Source: Kordiimonas sp. SCSIO 12610 (GTDB lineage: Bacteria; Pseudomonadota; Alphaproteobacteria; Sphingomonadales; Kordiimonadaceae). Taken from it: a stretch of 64,000 nucleotides of DNA. The stretch is from assembly GCF_024398015.1 (NCBI RefSeq), contig NZ_CP073747.1, positions 2,911,001 to 2,975,000 on the forward strand, read 5' to 3'. Below are positions 46,428 through 54,151 of the stretch, piece by piece; the first letter of the stretch is position 1, and every line of letters starts with the position of its first letter. The translations under genes were made by a program, and so were the position numbers. Below the pieces are notes generated by a model. That model made no database searches. It was not told the DNA's origin and saw only the letters and a program-made list of their open reading frames with translations.

Positions 46428-47603
46428 TTACTGACTTTCTTCAAAACGTTCCACAGATTTAGTTTCAATGCGGTACACATGCTGATCGCCCATTTTTATC
46501 TTATGACCAGTAAAGGTACCATCATTAAACAACCTAATAACCCTGGCAGACGACATCGACAGTCTTTCCTTAACTTCACTACGAGTAAGAAATTGTTCCT
46601 GAATTTTACTAGCTTCATGAAGACTATGACCGCCACGCCCAGTAATCCGGGAACAATATTCAGAACTGTAAATAAAATGCTCTACTGAATCACGGAGGTG
46701 CCGGAAACACTGCGCTCCCGGTTCATCAACAATCCTATGGTATAGCCTGCCAAAGCGAGTATCATTTCGGAGTGAAAACTCATTCCCGCCTCTCGCATCC
46801 CATTTTAGAAGTTGCCGTAAATAATCTTCAAAATTATTGGGCCAATCAAACAATGCATTAGCAATTGCATCTGCAATATTTGAAGCTGAGGTAGGCATTA
46901 ACTTTCCTATGCTGTCATCAGTTGCTAGTAAGCGTTCTGCCAGCAACAGCACTGTACGCCAAAAATATTTATAACCTCCGCAATTAAAATCAATTTCAGC
47001 ATCTGCAGAATATGGCATAGGCCATCCTCGCTCAATAAATTCAGAGAAGGCCAACATATGATCTGAAGGCGCCTTGTTATTAAGAGCATGTGTGAAAGGC
47101 TCATCACATTTATTACATACACCGACTTTGGAGCGCCACCATGTTAGACGACCGCCGCAGCCTGGTCTTTGACACCGGTCGATGAGGTAACACTTATGCC
47201 TAGAGCATACATGATAGAACCTCAGGTCCCAAACAGAGCTAATAGCGCCTGTTTCCTGCACACAATCCGGACATATCTTTGGGTTTTGTAGATCAAAGAG
47301 GGATGCTGGCATATCACCAAACCGTCCAAAACTTATATTTTGATACCGACTTGTATTTGATCGAGCATACGTGATTGCAACAACCTCATCATCAAACCCA
47401 TCGAGTATTTTGGATAAGGACGATACAGCTTCTCTCACAAATGCGAAGGACATAATGGGGTCTTTCTCAGATAAAAGACTGTAGATCCATCTCGGCTTCT
47501 CATAACGGTTAAGTTCTGAAAGCCGCATAACATAACCAGGAACATTCTCAAAAGGCTTGGGAGCATCCACAAGGGGCAAGGTAAGGTGTTTATTCAAAAT
47601 CAT
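46428..47603 (-). CDS. tniQ: TniQ-family target-selection protein
   Basis: 391 residues. An N-terminal TniQ domain (GYVMRLSELNRYEKPRW) is followed by a zinc-binding region with CPDCVQ, CSRH and the CxxxC/CxxC pairs of QRPGCGG and VCNKCDEP. A C-terminal HTH-like module begins FLTRSEVKERLSMSS. TniQ/TnsD proteins bind the attachment site and recruit TnsC. As the only such protein here, it is the best candidate for recognising the tRNA-Ile2 gene. Its ATG overlaps the tnsC stop by 4 bases. Confidence 0.88.
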   Translation of the reverse strand: MILNKHLTLPLVDAPKPFENVPGYVMRLSELNRYEKPRWIYSLLSEKDPIMSFAFVREAVSSLSKILDGFDDEVVAITYARSNTSRYQNISFGRFGDMPASLFDLQNPKICPDCVQETGAISSVWDLRFYHVCSRHKCYLIDRCQRPGCGGRLTWWRSKVGVCNKCDEPFTHALNNKAPSDHMLAFSEFIERGWPMPYSADAEIDFNCGGYKYFWRTVLLLAERLLATDDSIGKLMPTSASNIADAIANALFDWPNNFEDYLRQLLKWDARGGNEFSLRNDTRFGRLYHRIVDEPGAQCFRHLRDSVEHFIYSSEYCSRITGRGGHSLHEASKIQEQFLTRSEVKERLSMSSARVIRLFNDGTFTGHKIKMGDQHVYRIETKSVERFEESQ

Positions 47604-48529
47604 TGCTTATACTCCTTTTCCACGCTGTAGGGGTTATAAACAGGCGCTAGGGTACCTTTCTCCAGATCACGAGCCAGCTCATGGACTGCATGTTCAAAAT
47701 GAACCTTCTTCAGCTTGATATCACCGTGCTCGAGTGCATTAAGACAGGTTTTGATAAGGATCTTGGCAACGCGGCCAATGGCCCCTCCTGATGCCACATG
47801 CAATGCCTTTGCCCAGGTTTCTGAATAAATATATTCAGCATCGTCGAAAGGCATCTGTTCAGCAAACATAGCCAGGACAAGCTGAAACTTTTCAAAGGAC
47901 TGCGGTGTTGCAATCGACATAGGATTCAAAGATGTTTGCCCAATCAAGCGGCGCTGCAACTGGCCATTGGCATCAAACACATTCTGCAAGCTGGGGAGGC
48001 CAGCCAGCAAAAACGGACATGACGTTTCGTTCAATAAGGACTTCAACCAATCGGCCGTAGCATACTGAACCTTATCACTCTTGGTTTCCACAAGGTGCTG
48101 AAACTCGTCAAAGATGACCATCGGAATATCCAACTCCTTGATATAATGGATAATGCGATCCGTCATACTCATCGTTGAGCCTTTGTCTGCTGCCGGGTCA
48201 CCGAGTTTAACCAGCATATCTGATGCGAGTGCCTTCGGTGTTGCATTGGCCGGCACGGACATGGATAGGATTTCTCCACGCACCTTTTTATGGGGTGCAG
48301 TATCCTGCACCCACTTACAGAAACATTCGATGATTGTGGTTTTCCCGACACCTGTCTCGCCGCAAAGTGTCATCAGACTGGTAGTGTCCGAGTATTGTGA
48401 CAGTTTATAAAACTGCTGAATTCTCTTAAGGGTTAATGCAAACTCATCATAGTTGAAACACAGGTGTTCAATCCCTGCGATTTGCTCAAGAAGATCATTC
48501 TCGTCAAAATTATAAGTAAGATCATTCAT
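47600..48529 (-). CDS. tnsC: TnsC/TniB-type AAA+ transposition ATPase
   Basis: 309-residue AAA+ regulator linking target recognition to the transposase. Walker A is GETGVGKTT, Walker B is MVIFDEFQHLVE, and a sensor region lies near LLAGLPSLQNVF. ATG 48529 (MNDLTYNF) overlaps the tnsB stop by 8 bases and is preferred over an in-frame start further inside tnsB. Second to last gene of the tnsABC-tniQ operon. Confidence 0.92.
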   Translation of the reverse strand: MNDLTYNFDENDLLEQIAGIEHLCFNYDEFALTLKRIQQFYKLSQYSDTTSLMTLCGETGVGKTTIIECFCKWVQDTAPHKKVRGEILSMSVPANATPKALASDMLVKLGDPAADKGSTMSMTDRIIHYIKELDIPMVIFDEFQHLVETKSDKVQYATADWLKSLLNETSCPFLLAGLPSLQNVFDANGQLQRRLIGQTSLNPMSIATPQSFEKFQLVLAMFAEQMPFDDAEYIYSETWAKALHVASGGAIGRVAKILIKTCLNALEHGDIKLKKVHFEHAVHELARDLEKGTLAPVYNPYSVEKEYKQ

Positions 48530-50519
48530 TGTCTGAACCCTCCTGACCAAAGAGGTTCGTCAGGCCAGCTTGCTTAGCGCGGAGCATCATATTCTCAATC
48601 GTCGGCGTAGCCTGGCCGTGACCACCTTCAATTCCATAAGTGTCAATTGACTTCAGCGCTTCATCGATTGCTGATGGCCTAACTGGAGGTTTTGCGTTCT
48701 GCCCTGATTTGTACCTGGCTGCCCGCTTACCTGATTTCTTCTTGCCCAGCTTCTTCTTGGATGACTTAATTTCTTCATCTATCAGACTATGCATTTCTAT
48801 GAAAGCATCATTGATATTGTATTTCTTGTCGCCCGTTTTGCGTTTCAAATTCAGGAGTTTTCGCGTGGCTTTATGCTGCCACTTACTCAGGCCACTGTAT
48901 TTGGATTCGATAGCCGGTACCGTCATAAACTTTTGAGATCTCTCATTGAACACGTAGGCTTGCCCTAGATCAGAAGGGTCAATTTTAACCTTGATCTTCG
49001 TCGTTTTGCCAAATGCGCGGAAATATGTGTTCAATTCATCTGAGTTATACCAGACCTTATCAACTGTGACGCCTTTCCTTGTGAGCTTACGGTACTGCAC
49101 TTCGGAGAGCAGGATAATGAGATCTTCAGGCGAAGCTGGTAGGTCGACAGGATACTCTTTCACCCCTCGTTGCCACACTTCAATAGGGTAATCCTCTAAG
49201 CCCGTATTGAAGCGTCTAAGATAGACATCTACAATCCACTTATAGAGCGCCTTTTCAAACGCAGCCATCGGTATGGCCGCGTTTTTGACAGAGTCATAAT
49301 CGCCTTTCTCGGCAATGTTCGAGAAGGTTTTTCCCTTTAGTTGGGATAGAAGGCCTGTATTGATTGATCCGAAGAACCGCTCAACAGCCCCTTTGTAATG
49401 TGGCACTCGAACAGGATGATAAATAATATTTATCCCGAGCGCATTGCAGGCGTCTTTGAGGTGTTCAGAGTGAAACTCCTTACCGTTATCAAGAACAATA
49501 GCTCGCATGACACCGTGACATGGCCAATCCTTTTTGATCCATTCGAATTGCTTGAGCCGCACATCTTTGGGAAGGATCGCATTCCTGAGGCACAGCATAA
49601 CGCTCTCATAGCCAGGCGACGCGAAACCAACATAGATACCTATAGGTATGGATGTCTTAACATCGAAAGCAACGGTTAGCGTCGGCCTGGCAACAACATT
49701 CTCAAAGGGTGTCAGAACGTGGATATCGAGAATTGTATGATCAATCTGTACCAAATCCAATGGTGCTTCAACCTCAACGCCTTTTCCAACTTTCTTGAAA
49801 AAGCGATCGGCAGCTTGCTTACCCTTACGCTTGAGCATCACCTCATAAGAATCTAGGCCTTTTATATATCGATAAATAGTTGAATAAGATGGGCATGTGA
49901 GCTCTCTCAGTGGATGGCGGTCGTTGTATTCCTTGAAAGTATCCACAATTGATTGATAAGCAGACATAAGAGTTGGAGACTCTCTGATTAAAAACTTCTT
50001 CCTTAAAACTTCATCGATCAGCGCTTGCGCTTCTCGGCTTATGTAGGGCTTTTGTGGCCCGCGCTTATGCGATTTTGATAGGAGTGCGGACTTCGTTTGC
50101 CCGCCATCTCGCCATTGTTTGTGCCAGGCATATACCCTTGAAACACTAGGAGGTCTCGTATCACCGTACAACGCTGCAACCTCATCAATAACTTCCGCTA
50201 CCAACGACTTGCTAATGTTTCCGCCAGACAGCCCCACAAGCCTGCTGACATAGTTGTACTTCCGGTCTAACGCCAACTTTTGCTCAGCATTGAGCATATC
50301 GATTGCCCTGGGTACGGGGTCAGTGACCGAAATTGCATCAAGATCAACGATATACTCAGCATTGAAAAACTTCATTTCAAGATCAACACGGTTGATCATT
50401 GAAGTGTCATGATTGCTTAGATTCTCAACGAGAAACTGGTTCTCAATCTCACTTTTAATGAGAAAAGGTGTTTGGTTGTCATAATATTTAAGGCCGGGCT
50501 CAATAGAAATCTTATGCAT
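48522..50519 (-). CDS. tnsB: TnsB-type DDE transposase
   Basis: 665-residue integrase-fold transposase that cuts and joins the 3' ends of the element. An N-terminal HTH (RPPSVSRVYAWHKQWRDGG) precedes the rve-type core with Asp260 (VQIDHT), Asp344 (VLDNGKEF) and Glu380 (VERFFG), giving the classic 35-residue D-E spacing. The C-terminal barrel and the basic tail (KKKLGKKKSGKRAARYKSG) follow. It overlaps tnsA by 8 bases. It should bind the repeated 20-bp sites at both ends. Confidence 0.94.
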   Translation of the reverse strand: MHKISIEPGLKYYDNQTPFLIKSEIENQFLVENLSNHDTSMINRVDLEMKFFNAEYIVDLDAISVTDPVPRAIDMLNAEQKLALDRKYNYVSRLVGLSGGNISKSLVAEVIDEVAALYGDTRPPSVSRVYAWHKQWRDGGQTKSALLSKSHKRGPQKPYISREAQALIDEVLRKKFLIRESPTLMSAYQSIVDTFKEYNDRHPLRELTCPSYSTIYRYIKGLDSYEVMLKRKGKQAADRFFKKVGKGVEVEAPLDLVQIDHTILDIHVLTPFENVVARPTLTVAFDVKTSIPIGIYVGFASPGYESVMLCLRNAILPKDVRLKQFEWIKKDWPCHGVMRAIVLDNGKEFHSEHLKDACNALGINIIYHPVRVPHYKGAVERFFGSINTGLLSQLKGKTFSNIAEKGDYDSVKNAAIPMAAFEKALYKWIVDVYLRRFNTGLEDYPIEVWQRGVKEYPVDLPASPEDLIILLSEVQYRKLTRKGVTVDKVWYNSDELNTYFRAFGKTTKIKVKIDPSDLGQAYVFNERSQKFMTVPAIESKYSGLSKWQHKATRKLLNLKRKTGDKKYNINDAFIEMHSLIDEEIKSSKKKLGKKKSGKRAARYKSGQNAKPPVRPSAIDEALKSIDTYGIEGGHGQATPTIENMMLRAKQAGLTNLFGQEGSDNE

Positions 50520-51285
50520 GGGTATTCTCCTCGGCTAAGATACGAACAGTACTGGTTGCTGATATTGTCTGGGTCAGATCGATCCAGAGATGGCCGTGAG
50601 CGATTGCCCTGAAAATCTCAGCTTCACCGTACGGGTAGTCATCAGAATTCAGGATTTTCTCAAAGGTCGTTAGTCCGTCTTCAAAGGGATAAACCCCAGT
50701 CTCATAGCAGGCTTGTGGTAAGCTGCGCCGTACTTCCCGCATCAAGCGCTCAACGTTTGCGCGCAGCGGGTTGGCTAATAGAGTTTGGGATGTGATCAGA
50801 CGAAGCTCATGGCCATTTAACCTGAAATGTCGCTGTAGGCCCCGAATGCGCTCCATCTCATCGTCATCATGATAGACCTTATCTGGCTTAACTTCAGCGA
50901 AATAAGAGTTAGTTCGCGTCACCACATAGGCATCAGGTGTATAGCGCCCCAAACGGGTTCGGATTGTTGAGGGCTGGGCATAAAAGGCAAGCACATCGGG
51001 ATCAACTTCCAGCCATTCCAAATGTTTTTTCTCAAGCTGAGATTCCCAGCCAATTAAGCATCGCATTTTGCGGCTGGCATGCCAGCCAACCACGCGCACC
51101 GGATTTTTCCTGACAACTTCCCGTGCCGGCTCGCCGAAAAGTTCATCGCATCTCTCTATCTCTGCACATTTAGCGCAACGGATAGGGTTTTTCTTTGCGA
51201 TATTTTTAAAGTTTACGAATCTTCTACATTTTGAACATGCGGAAGGGTTTTCAGAACCCACAAGGGTCATAAAATCATCGGGCAT
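50512..51285 (-). CDS. tnsA: TnsA endonuclease
   Basis: 257-residue restriction-like nuclease that cuts the 5' ends, allowing cut-and-paste. An N-terminal zinc ribbon (CSKC and CAKC) precedes the nuclease core with a glutamate in WESQLEKKHLEWL, Asp in YTPDAYVV and ExK in FAEVKPDK. ATG 51285 has a textbook AGGAGG five bases upstream. First gene of the transposition operon, transcribed away from the right end as in Tn7. Presence of TnsA separates this element from replicative Tn5053-like relatives. Confidence 0.9.
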   Translation of the reverse strand: MPDDFMTLVGSENPSACSKCRRFVNFKNIAKKNPIRCAKCAEIERCDELFGEPAREVVRKNPVRVVGWHASRKMRCLIGWESQLEKKHLEWLEVDPDVLAFYAQPSTIRTRLGRYTPDAYVVTRTNSYFAEVKPDKVYHDDDEMERIRGLQRHFRLNGHELRLITSQTLLANPLRANVERLMREVRRSLPQACYETGVYPFEDGLTTFEKILNSDDYPYGEAEIFRAIAHGHLWIDLTQTISATSTVRILAEENTHA

Positions 51286-51360
51286 CAAGGCCTCCTAACA
51301 TTAGTTAATAGAGAACCGCGCTGAAAAGTATGTTTCCAGTTGCAATTCGTTCGAATGTAT

Positions 51361-51441
51361 GAGAACCTCTTAGGACATTGAGAGTTTCCGAGAGGATCTC
51401 ACAAGCCGACTGAAGTTCAGCAAAACTTCAGTCGGCTTTAT
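51361..51441 (+). ncRNA. Candidate small RNA ending in a terminator, divergent from tnsA
   Basis: An imperfect hairpin (GAGAACCTCT at 51361-51370 with AGAGGATCTC at 51391-51400) is followed by a perfect 13-bp stem, AAGCCGACTGAAG (51403-51415) with CTTCAGTCGGCTT (51426-51438), then TTATTT. No coding sequence precedes it on this strand, so it terminates either a short RNA starting near 51340 or leftward-blocked transcription. No convincing promoter was found. Confidence 0.4.
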
Positions 51442-51757
51442 TTATGGATTTTCATAATACCTCCCCTTAATCGACGCCCAATACCTATTTTTACACCCCA
51501 ATTTTAAGGCATCAGAAATGCTGCGTTATTTTTTAGCTACCGTCAATCGCTAAGAGAAACTCCCAAGAGAACTGCTAAAATAACCGCTAAGTATTTGAAT
51601 TAATTAATATTTTTTTATACTATAAAAAACTGCTAATTATTTACGATAGTATTTCAATTCTTCACCGTAAATCAAAGCCTTAGATGGAGGGACGTCGTTT
51701 GAAAATTATGAAGAGTTCCGTAGAAGTTAGGAAATCGATCAAAATTTAGCCTTATAA

Positions 51758-51928
51758 TCTAAACGAATTGACCGCATCGTTAGTTACGAACGTTTCAGCT
51801 TGCAAAACACCGAATCAGAACACGGCGTAACACTATATATAGACCTCGCAACAAATAGCCGCACTCAATATGGATCATCAAAAGGCAATTCAACTTCAGC
51901 TATTAATATGTTCATGCGTCAGTTTTAA
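51758..51928 (+). pseudogene. Possible gene remnant (56 codons open, no start)
   Basis: This frame reads through segments such as RIVSYERFSLQNTESEHGV and ends MFMRQF with a stop at 51926-51928, which looks protein-like, but it has no start codon or ribosome site and a stop lies directly upstream. The rest of the 51442-52020 spacer shows no gene. It could be the C-terminus of a decayed cargo gene. Confidence 0.25.
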
Positions 51929-52021
51929 CTGATCACGACCCAAAGATGATATATGAACAAGCAATTCATTTTCGAAGGTGCTCAATAAACCTTGTAAAGC
52001 TATTGTGAATTAACCATTAGT

Positions 52022-52052
52022 AATAAAATATCGCATACAGCGATATTTTATT
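52022..52052. terminator. Perfect 13-bp hairpin upstream of the retron promoter
   Basis: AATAAAATATCGC (52022-52034) pairs with GCGATATTTTATT (52040-52052), loop ATACA. It sits immediately before the -35 box and may insulate the retron from upstream transcription. Confidence 0.5.
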
Positions 52053-52080
52053 TGACTCTGATAAGCCGACTTCCTATATA
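52052..52080 (+). promoter_or_regulatory. Sigma70-type promoter of the retron
   Basis: TTGACT (52052-52057) and TATATA (52075-52080) are 17 bp apart. A start near 52087 would place the first retron RNA helix about 30 bases into the transcript. The four retron components downstream are all on this strand. Confidence 0.7.
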
Positions 52081-52116
52081 TCTAAGCATGATGTTTAGGT
52101 ATCAAATTGAACCCGT

Positions 52117-52282
52117 CCATATGTGGGGCCTTGAGCCCTGTGAAGACTTAGTGTCTTCGATTGACAACTCCGTTTCGGCTAGGGGAATGGCGACGCGCCG
52201 CACCCACCCGGGACTGGGTGCGGCATCTTCGAGGTCAAACGTCGCTGATCAATTCTCTCTTTCTTACGGGCGCCACATTTGG
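52117..52282 (+). ncRNA. Retron ncRNA (msr-msd) with a1/a2 pairing
   Basis: a1 CCATATGTGGGGCCT (52117-52131) can pair with a2 GGGCGCCACATTTGG (52268-52282) over 15 positions with two mismatches and one G-U. Just inside a1 lies AGC with a candidate branching G at 52135. Then come a msr hairpin GAAGAC/GTCTTC (52142-52158), a small CCG/CGG hairpin, and a perfect 10-bp msd hairpin GCCGCACCCA/TGGGTGCGGC (52197-52224). The size (about 166 nt) and order fit known retron RNAs. Exact msDNA ends cannot be read off the sequence. Confidence 0.7.
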
Positions 52283-52301
52283 CGAGAAGGAGAGTTTAAC
52301 A

Positions 52302-52433
52302 ATGATACGATCAAACAAACATCATCAGCGACGGCGCCCTTCACGAAAGCGCCCTTGGCACTGGCTTTTTACGGCTATTGTCTTGGTAGCGCGAGTAGCG
52401 GCTTTCTTAGTTCGTTTTTTCGATCGAGAATGA
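52302..52433 (+). CDS. 43-residue basic membrane peptide, candidate retron effector
   Basis: Small gene between the retron RNA and the HTH gene. AAGGAGAG (52288-52295) lies at good distance from ATG 52302. The peptide has a strongly basic N-terminus (HHQRRRPSRKRP), then one TM helix (WHWLFTAIVLVARVAAFLV) and ends RFFDRE. This is the architecture of small membrane-active toxins. An upstream extension of the frame runs through the msd hairpin without a ribosome site and is rejected. Inference: it is the toxic effector, and the retron RNA, msDNA or HTH protein holds it in check. Confidence 0.6.
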   Translation: MIRSNKHHQRRRPSRKRPWHWLFTAIVLVARVAAFLVRFFDRE

Positions 52434-52466
52434 GTGCGACCTCGAAAATAGCCATTAGGAATTGCC

Positions 52467-52787
52467 ATGCCTGAACTCAAAAGACCCATGATTAATGAGG
52501 CGCTTACGCTAGTTCGGCTTTACTGGGGATACTCTCAGATTGAGCTGTCCAATCTACTGAGTTTGTCACAATCCCTAATTTCAGACATTGAACGTGGGTC
52601 TAAACCAGTCACTATGGAAGTGTTAGAACGATACAGTGAAAGACTTAATATTAGGATGTCGCAACTGCTCTTTTTCGCAGAAGAAATGGAAGGAGAACCT
52701 CCGGTGAGAAAAGGTAAATTGATTGTTGCACAAAAAGCTCTATCGCTCTTAGAAAAGCTCAGCCCAGCAGAAGTCAAACACCATTGA
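52467..52787 (+). CDS. XRE/HTH retron accessory protein
   Basis: 106 residues with a cro/C1-type HTH (IELSNLLSLSQSLISDIERG, about residues 25-44). It overlaps the reverse transcriptase start by 4 bases (TTGA), so the two are translated together. Retrons whose recognised partner is a single HTH protein form a named class (type VI in the current scheme, from memory). It probably represses the retron promoter or binds msDNA. Confidence 0.82.
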   Translation: MPELKRPMINEALTLVRLYWGYSQIELSNLLSLSQSLISDIERGSKPVTMEVLERYSERLNIRMSQLLFFAEEMEGEPPVRKGKLIVAQKALSLLEKLSPAEVKHH

Positions 52788-53830
52788 GGCGTCGTTCGAA
52801 ACAGAAATATGAGCGCTATGAAATTGACCGCTCTCCATTTTCTCAGAAGCCAACCCAGAAAGACCTTGCAACTCTGCTTGGTATGACGCGCGACGAACTT
52901 CGAAGGACTTTGAATTATAAAGATACATGCATAGTCAAGCGTAGCGAGGAGATAAATGGCAAGGTAAGAGACCTTGCCTATCCTGTTGGACCTCTACGAG
53001 TAATCCACGAAAAGCTCAAATATCATTTAAACAAAATAAAGCAGCCAGAATACCTGTTCAGCCCAAGAAAGGGGCGGGGGCAACGTGATAATGCAGCACT
53101 CCATATAGATCGCCAGCAATACCTTTCACTAGATTTAAAACAGTTTTATCCATCTACTACACTCGCGATGGTCAAAAACTGGCTGATAAAATCATTAGGG
53201 ATGTATGAAGATGTGGCCGGACTACTTGCTAAACTAGCAACCGTAGATGGTGTCGTATCGTTCGGCTCTCCACTCACACCTGTGCTGGTATCGCTAGTAC
53301 ATCGTGAGATGTTTAATGAAATCGCACATGAATGTACCAAAAGAGATTTAAATTACTCCGTTTGGGTCGACGACCTGACTATCTCTGGTGATTTCATTGA
53401 GGGTGAACTGCTAAAGAAAATCCGCAAAACAATTACTAAACACGGTCATAAATCACATAAGATTACCTACCGCACCGGGAACAAACCAGTATTCATAACA
53501 GGAATTGGCGTGGTAGGCGCACATTTAGTGGCGCCTCAAACACTACACCTACGTATAAAAAAACTCTGGGAAGACCTGCATGATTCAAAGACACTTGGAG
53601 AACGTGAATCAGTTTCGCAGCAACTTCTGGCCCAACTAGGCACATTAAAGCATATCGTGGGACCAAAATCCGAGCAGGGTCGTAAAGCAGCTGACCAGAT
53701 GAATTCTCTGCGGCAAAAGAGAGATAAATGGCGTAAGGAAGAAGTGAAAGATACCAATATAACTAAACTAGCAAATATGGAAGAAACTCGTACTGACGAT
53801 ATTCTAGAGTCACATTCTGTGCCTTGGTAG
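52784..53830 (+). CDS. Retron reverse transcriptase
   Basis: 348-residue RT that primes from a branching guanosine and makes msDNA from the adjacent RNA. The retron-specific motif NAxxH is present as NAALH (residues 103-107), followed by LSLDLKQFYPST. The catalytic motif is WVDDLTISG (Asp196-Asp197) and a region-Y ITG lies near residue 238. It uses a TTG start at 52784 overlapping the HTH stop. A C-terminal basic/helical tail follows the thumb. No fused effector domain. The gene ends 50 bp before the transposon right-end sites. Confidence 0.9.
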   Translation: MRRRSKQKYERYEIDRSPFSQKPTQKDLATLLGMTRDELRRTLNYKDTCIVKRSEEINGKVRDLAYPVGPLRVIHEKLKYHLNKIKQPEYLFSPRKGRGQRDNAALHIDRQQYLSLDLKQFYPSTTLAMVKNWLIKSLGMYEDVAGLLAKLATVDGVVSFGSPLTPVLVSLVHREMFNEIAHECTKRDLNYSVWVDDLTISGDFIEGELLKKIRKTITKHGHKSHKITYRTGNKPVFITGIGVVGAHLVAPQTLHLRIKKLWEDLHDSKTLGERESVSQQLLAQLGTLKHIVGPKSEQGRKAADQMNSLRQKRDKWRKEEVKDTNITKLANMEETRTDDILESHSVPW

Positions 53831-53881
53831 TTCAATTATCCGCTTGTGGCCGTTAGTAGACCTCTTAGAAATATGGCCATT

Positions 53882-53949
53882 ATTCTCATTAATTGTGAAA
53901 ATAATTCTCGCTTAAATGAAAATATTCTCATTAATTATGAAAATGGACA
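53882..53949. repeat. Transposon right end with three TnsB-type sites
   Basis: ATTCTCATTAATTGTGAAAA (from 53882), ATTCTCGCTTAAATGAAAAT (53904-53923) and ATTCTCATTAATTATGAAAA (from 53924) are closely packed, as in Tn7 right ends, and the last runs into TGGACA, the element terminus. They are inverted relative to the left-end sites. Confidence 0.85.
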
Positions 53950-53954
53950 GCTGG
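53950..53954. repeat. Right target site duplication GCTGG
   Basis: GCTGG after the ACA terminus, identical to 31623-31627, four bases from the encoded CCA end of the tRNA gene. Confidence 0.85.
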
Positions 53955-53958
53955 AAAG

Positions 53959-54035
53959 TGGTGGGCCCTGCAGGACTCGAACCTGCGACCAAACCGTTAT
54001 GAGCGGTTTGCTCTAACCAACTGAGCTAAGGGCCC
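53959..54035 (-). tRNA. ileX: tRNA-Ile2 (anticodon CAU), transposon attachment site
   Basis: Reverse-complement cloverleaf: acceptor GGGCCCT/AGGGCCC, D arm GCTC/GAGC, anticodon arm AACCG-CTCATAA-CGGTT, T arm GCAGG-TTCGAGT-CCTGC, encoded CCA. 77 nt in all. The CAU anticodon is shared by Met and lysidine-modified Ile2 tRNAs; the acceptor and the GGTCGC variable/T region resemble E. coli ileX more than initiator or elongator Met, so Ile2 is preferred. The transposon lies just beyond its 3' end. Confidence 0.9.
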
Positions 54036-54151
54036 TCTTAGGATGGAAACTACCTAGCAAATGCTTTCTGGAATGGGTAGCGAAAAATACAGTTTTCTGA
54101 ATATTTTTTGTGAAATTTCAACTGAAGCACAAATTATACTGAGCGCATAAC

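Larger units (their letters stand above)
31628..53949. mobile_element. 22.3-kb Tn7-like transposon inserted beside tRNA-Ile2
   Basis: Begins TGTCCGTTCTCATAAATC and ends ATTATGAAAATGGACA, with multiple copies of an approximately 20-bp TnsB-type site in each end (four left, three right) in the inverted arrangement of Tn7. It is flanked by GCTGG repeats. It encodes TnsA, TnsB, TnsC and TniQ as one overlapping operon transcribed away from the right end. Cargo from left to right: rtcR/rtcB RNA-repair operon, dnaE2-imuB-imuA, a small membrane protein, a DUF6602 protein, an XRE regulator, and a retron between tnsA and the right end. No cas genes or CRISPR array exist, so this is a protein-targeted element; TniQ presumably recognises the tRNA gene. 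Confidence 0.9.

Noticed and set aside
52161-52301. N-terminal extension of the 43-residue peptide to 90 residues
   Set aside because: The extension runs through the msd hairpin, whereas a good ribosome site lies directly before ATG 52302.
52052-52474. 140-codon reading frame across the retron promoter and ncRNA
   Set aside because: It lacks a ribosome site, covers the -10 box and all ncRNA hairpins, and shows no protein-like composition.
31628-53949. CRISPR-associated transposon
   Set aside because: No cas genes and no CRISPR array. The repeated 20-bp motifs lie only at the element ends and have the layout of TnsB sites.
53959-54035. Initiator or elongator tRNA-Met
   Set aside because: The pairing at the acceptor end and the variable/T region resemble tRNA-Ile2. 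The CAU anticodon alone cannot decide, so some doubt stays.
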